Below, one piece after another: positions 61,193 through 64,000 of a stretch of DNA of 64,000 nucleotides. The stretch covers positions 11,330,001 through 11,394,000 of the forward strand of contig CM057844.1 in assembly GCA_030068075.1 (NCBI GenBank). The letters run 5' to 3'. The notes beneath the pieces are model-generated. The model was not told the DNA's origin, made no database searches, and saw only the letters and a program-made list of their open reading frames with translations. How positions within the stretch are numbered: position 1 is the stretch's first letter; each line of letters opens with the position of its first letter. Source of the DNA: Paguma larvata. Lineage: Eukaryota; Chordata; Mammalia; Carnivora; Viverridae. The position numbers were made by a program, and so were the translations under genes.

Positions 61193-63289
61193 TACGTTCT
61201 TTATACATTTTGGATACTAACCCTTCAATGGATATGTCATTTGGAAATATCTTCTCCATTCTGTAGGTTGTCTTTTGGTTTTATTGATTGTTTCCTTTGC
61301 TATGCAGAAACATTTATTCTGATATAGTCCCAATAGTTTATTTTTGCTTTTGTTTCCCTTGCCTCAGGAGACATATCTAGAAAAAAGTTGCTACAGCTGA
61401 TGTCAAAGAGGGTATTGGTGGTGTTCTCCTCTAGGACTTTCATGGTTTCAGGACTCACACTTAGATTTTTAGTCCATTTTGAGTTTATTTTTGTGTTTGG
61501 TGTAAGAAAGTGGTTCCATTTCTTTCACTTGAATGTTGCTGTCCAGTTTTTCCAGTACCATTTGTTGAAGAGAATGTCTTTTTCACATTGGGTATAGTTT
61601 CTTGCTTTGTCAAAGATTAATTGACCATATAGTTTTGGTTCCTTTCCTGGATTTTCTATTCTGTTCATTGATTCGAGCATCTGTTTTTGTGCTAGTCCTG
61701 TATTATTTTGATTACTACATTGTTGTAATATAATTTAATGTGCAGAATTGTGATGCCTTTACTTTTCTTTTTTAAGATTGTTTTAGCTATTCAGGGTCTT
61801 TTGTAGTTCCAAACAAATTTTAGAATTATTTTTTTCTAGTTCTGTGAAACATGCTGTTGTTATTTGATAGGGATTGCATTAAATCCATAGATTGCTTTGG
61901 GTAACATAGACATTTTAATGATATTTATTCTTTCAGTCTATGAGCATAGAATGTCTTTTCTTTCCTTTGTGTCATCTTTAATTATTTCATCATCTTTCAT
62001 CACTGTTGTATAGTTTTCAGAGTACAGGTCTTTCACCTCATTGGTTAGGTTTACTCCTGGGTATCTTTTTTTTTTTTTTTTTTTTAGTGCAGTTGTAATT
62101 GGGATTGTTTTCTTAATTTCTTTCTGTTGCTTCATTATTGGTGCAAAGAAATGCAACAGATTTCTGCACATTGATTTTATACCCTGAGACTTTACCGAAT
62201 TCTTTTATTAGTTCTAGCAGTTCTTTGATAGAGTCTTTGGGCTTTCTATATATAGTATTATGCCGTCTGCAAATAGTGAAAGTTTTACTTCTTCCTTACC
62301 AATTTGGACACCTTTTATTCTTTCCTCTTGGTTTGATTGCTGTGGCTAGGAGTTCCAGTACAGTGTTGAATCAAAGTGGTGAAGATGGCCATCTTTGTCT
62401 CGTTCCTTATCTTATAGGGAAAACTTTCAGTTTTTCACCATTGAGTAAGATGTTAGCTGTGGATTTCTCATATATGGTTTTTATAATGTTGAGGTATATT
62501 CCCTCTAATCCTACTTTGTTGAGGGTTTTTGTTTGTTTGTTTTTGTCATGAATGGATGTGGTACTTTGTCAAACACTTTTTCTGAGTCTACTGAAATGAT
62601 CATATGGTTCTTATCATTTTCTTATTGATGTAATGTATCACATTGATTGATTTGCAAATATTGAACCACCTTTGCATCCAGGAATAAATGCTACTTGATC
62701 ATGGTGAATGGTCCTTTTGATGTATTGTTGGATTTGGCTGGTATTTTGTTGAGACTTTTGTACCTATGTTCATCGGCCATATTGACCTGCAGTTGTATTT
62801 TTTAGTGGTGTCCTGATCTGGTTTTGGTATCAGGATAATGTTGGTCTCATGGAATGAATGTGGAAATGTTTCTTCCTTTTCTGTTTTTTGGGATGTTTTG
62901 AAAAGAATGGTATTAAGTCTTCTTTCAATGTTTGGTAGAATTCGCCTATGAAGCCATTTGGTCCTGGACTTAAAGTTTGGGAATTTTTTGATTACTGATT
63001 CAATTTCTTTGCTGTTTAATCATCTGTTCCAATTTTCTATTTCTTCCTCATTCAGTGTTAGTAGTTTATATGTTTCTAAGAATGTATTGATTTCTTCTAT
63101 GTTGTCCAATACCAATTTGTTGGTATGTAGTTTTCCTAATATTCTCTTGTAACTTTTTATTTCTATGGTATTGGTTGTTATTTCTCCTCACTCATTTGTG
63201 ATTTTATTTATTTGGACTATTTCTCTTTTTTTCCTGTTAAGTGTCGCTAGAGGTTTATTCATTTTATTCATTTCATCAAAGCACCAGCT
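61193..63289 (-). mobile_element. Older L1 ORF2, continuation of the split copy
   Basis: Takes up at 'ttctttatacattttggata' and proceeds through ORF2 in minus sense. Reverse transcriptase-region text lies near 62260-62480 and 62680-62850. It has many frame breaks and a 21-nt-class poly(T) near 62067-62085. It is distinctly more diverged than the other two long L1s. Confidence 0.78.
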
Positions 63290-63640
63290 CTATTTAAATA
63301 ATTTATTGTCAAGTTAGCTCACATACAGTGTGTACAGTGTAGTCGTGGCTTCAGGATTAGACTCCTGTCACATACAACACCCAGTGCTCATCCCAACAAA
63401 TGCCCTCCTCAGTGCCCATCTCCCATTTTCACTGCCCCCCAAACCCTCACCCCCATCAACCCTCAGTTTGTTCTCTGTATTTAAGAGTCTCTTATGGTTT
63501 GCCTCCCTCTGTTTGTAACTTACTTTTCCTTCCTTTCTCCATGGTCTTCTGTTAAGCTTCTTAAATTCCTCACATGAGTGAAAACATGACATCTGCCTTT
63601 TTCTGACTGACTTATTTCACTTAGCATAATACATTCCATC
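63290..63640 (-). mobile_element. Younger L1 3' UTR piece nested in the older L1
   Basis: 'aatttattgtcaagttagct', 'cccagtgctcatcccaacaa', 'gttaagcttcttaaattcct' and 'agcataatacattcca' match the 3' UTR of the copies at 3838 and 15697. The older ORF2 text breaks at 'caccagctct' and resumes after it ('caatttgttctattg'). No target-site duplication was resolved. Confidence 0.82.
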
Positions 63641-64000
63641 AATTTGTTCTATTGTTATTTTAGTTTCCATATAATTTATTTCTGCTCTAATCTTTATTAT
63701 TTCTTTCCTTCTGCTGGTTTTAGGTTTTGTTTGTTCTTGTTTTTCTAGCTCCTTTACTTGTAAGGTTAGGATTGTCAATAAGATTTTTCTTGCTTCTTGA
63801 GATGGGCTGAATTGCTATAAACTCCCCTCCTAGAACTGCTTTTGTTGCATACAAAGGTCTTGGAGTGCTGTGTTTTCATTTTCATTTTTTCCCCATGTAC
63901 TTACTTAAATTTCTTGCTTGACCCGTTTATTATTTAGTAGGATGTTATTTAACCTCCCATATATTTGTGGTCTTTCCAGATTTTTTCTTGTGGTTGACTT
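63641..64000 (-). mobile_element. Older L1 ORF2, continuing past the window
   Basis: ORF2 text resumes ('tctgctctaatctttattat', 'cttcttgagatgggctg') and runs off the end, in the same order as 18700-19030 of the full-length copy. Confidence 0.78.

Larger units (their letters stand above)
44080..64000 (+). other. TASP1: Following TASP1 intron (5' part, at least 19.9 kb)
   Basis: Begins gtaagtat and runs past the window end. No further taspase-1 coding sequence was found. The next exon should begin by completing a serine codon after the leftover A. Confidence 0.85.

Noticed and set aside
62138..62551. 137-codon plus-strand frame with hydrophobic stretches
   Set aside because: It is the antisense of old L1 ORF2; the hydrophobic look comes from T-rich codons.

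Overview
The window is nuclear DNA from a mammal, almost certainly a cat-family carnivore. It holds about nineteen copies of a tRNA-derived SINE with the head 'ggggcacctgggtggctcag' and the A-rich tail typical of felid CAN-SINEs, plus carnivore L1s, MIR, L2, an MLT1-like LTR and a Tigger1-type element. Nothing bacterial, viral or organellar is present.

Only two coding segments are supported. Both are internal exons of one gene, TASP1 (taspase-1, a threonine endopeptidase of the Ntn-hydrolase/asparaginase-2 fold), on the + strand: 262-340 and 43969-44079. They join in frame across a 43.6 kb intron that splits the glycine codon of the conserved T-S-G-C-G-E segment. The window ends inside the next intron, of which at least 19.9 kb is present.

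Layout. 1-261 is the end of an upstream intron. In the 43.6 kb intron, 0.34-2.9 kb is mostly unique; 2.9-4.5 kb is an old antisense L1 with a younger L1 nested in it; 6.0-8.1 kb has a compound SINE, a long L2 and an antisense MLT1-like LTR; 8.1-15.7 kb is mostly unique with two sense SINEs and a MIR; 15.70-22.46 kb is a full-length antisense L1 with a perfect 15-bp target-site duplication and a SINE inside it; 22.6-23.0 kb has two stacked SINEs; 24.1-26.5 kb is an ancient L1; 28.4-35.5 kb is a SINE/MIR field; 37.57-38.02 kb is the Tigger1-like element; 39.9-42.95 kb is a rearranged pair of L1 pieces in opposite orientation. The 43.0-48.8 kb stretch around the second exon carries few repeats. 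After it come an old L1 with SINEs (48.9-51.7 kb) and a nested L1-in-L1 stack that runs off the end (54.4-64.0 kb).

The window shows no novel gene system. The most unusual structures are small-scale rearrangements: a perfect 118-bp tandem duplication, a 56-bp identical block copied exactly 1,020 bp away, a 39-bp L1 piece copied 775 bp away into another L1, and a convergent L1 chimera. The first exon also carries a consensus-like donor hexamer 13 nt upstream of its real and weak donor, and the second exon is symmetric, so skipping it would keep the frame. Family assignments were made by eye from memory of consensus sequences. Repeat edges are exact only where a target-site duplication is quoted.
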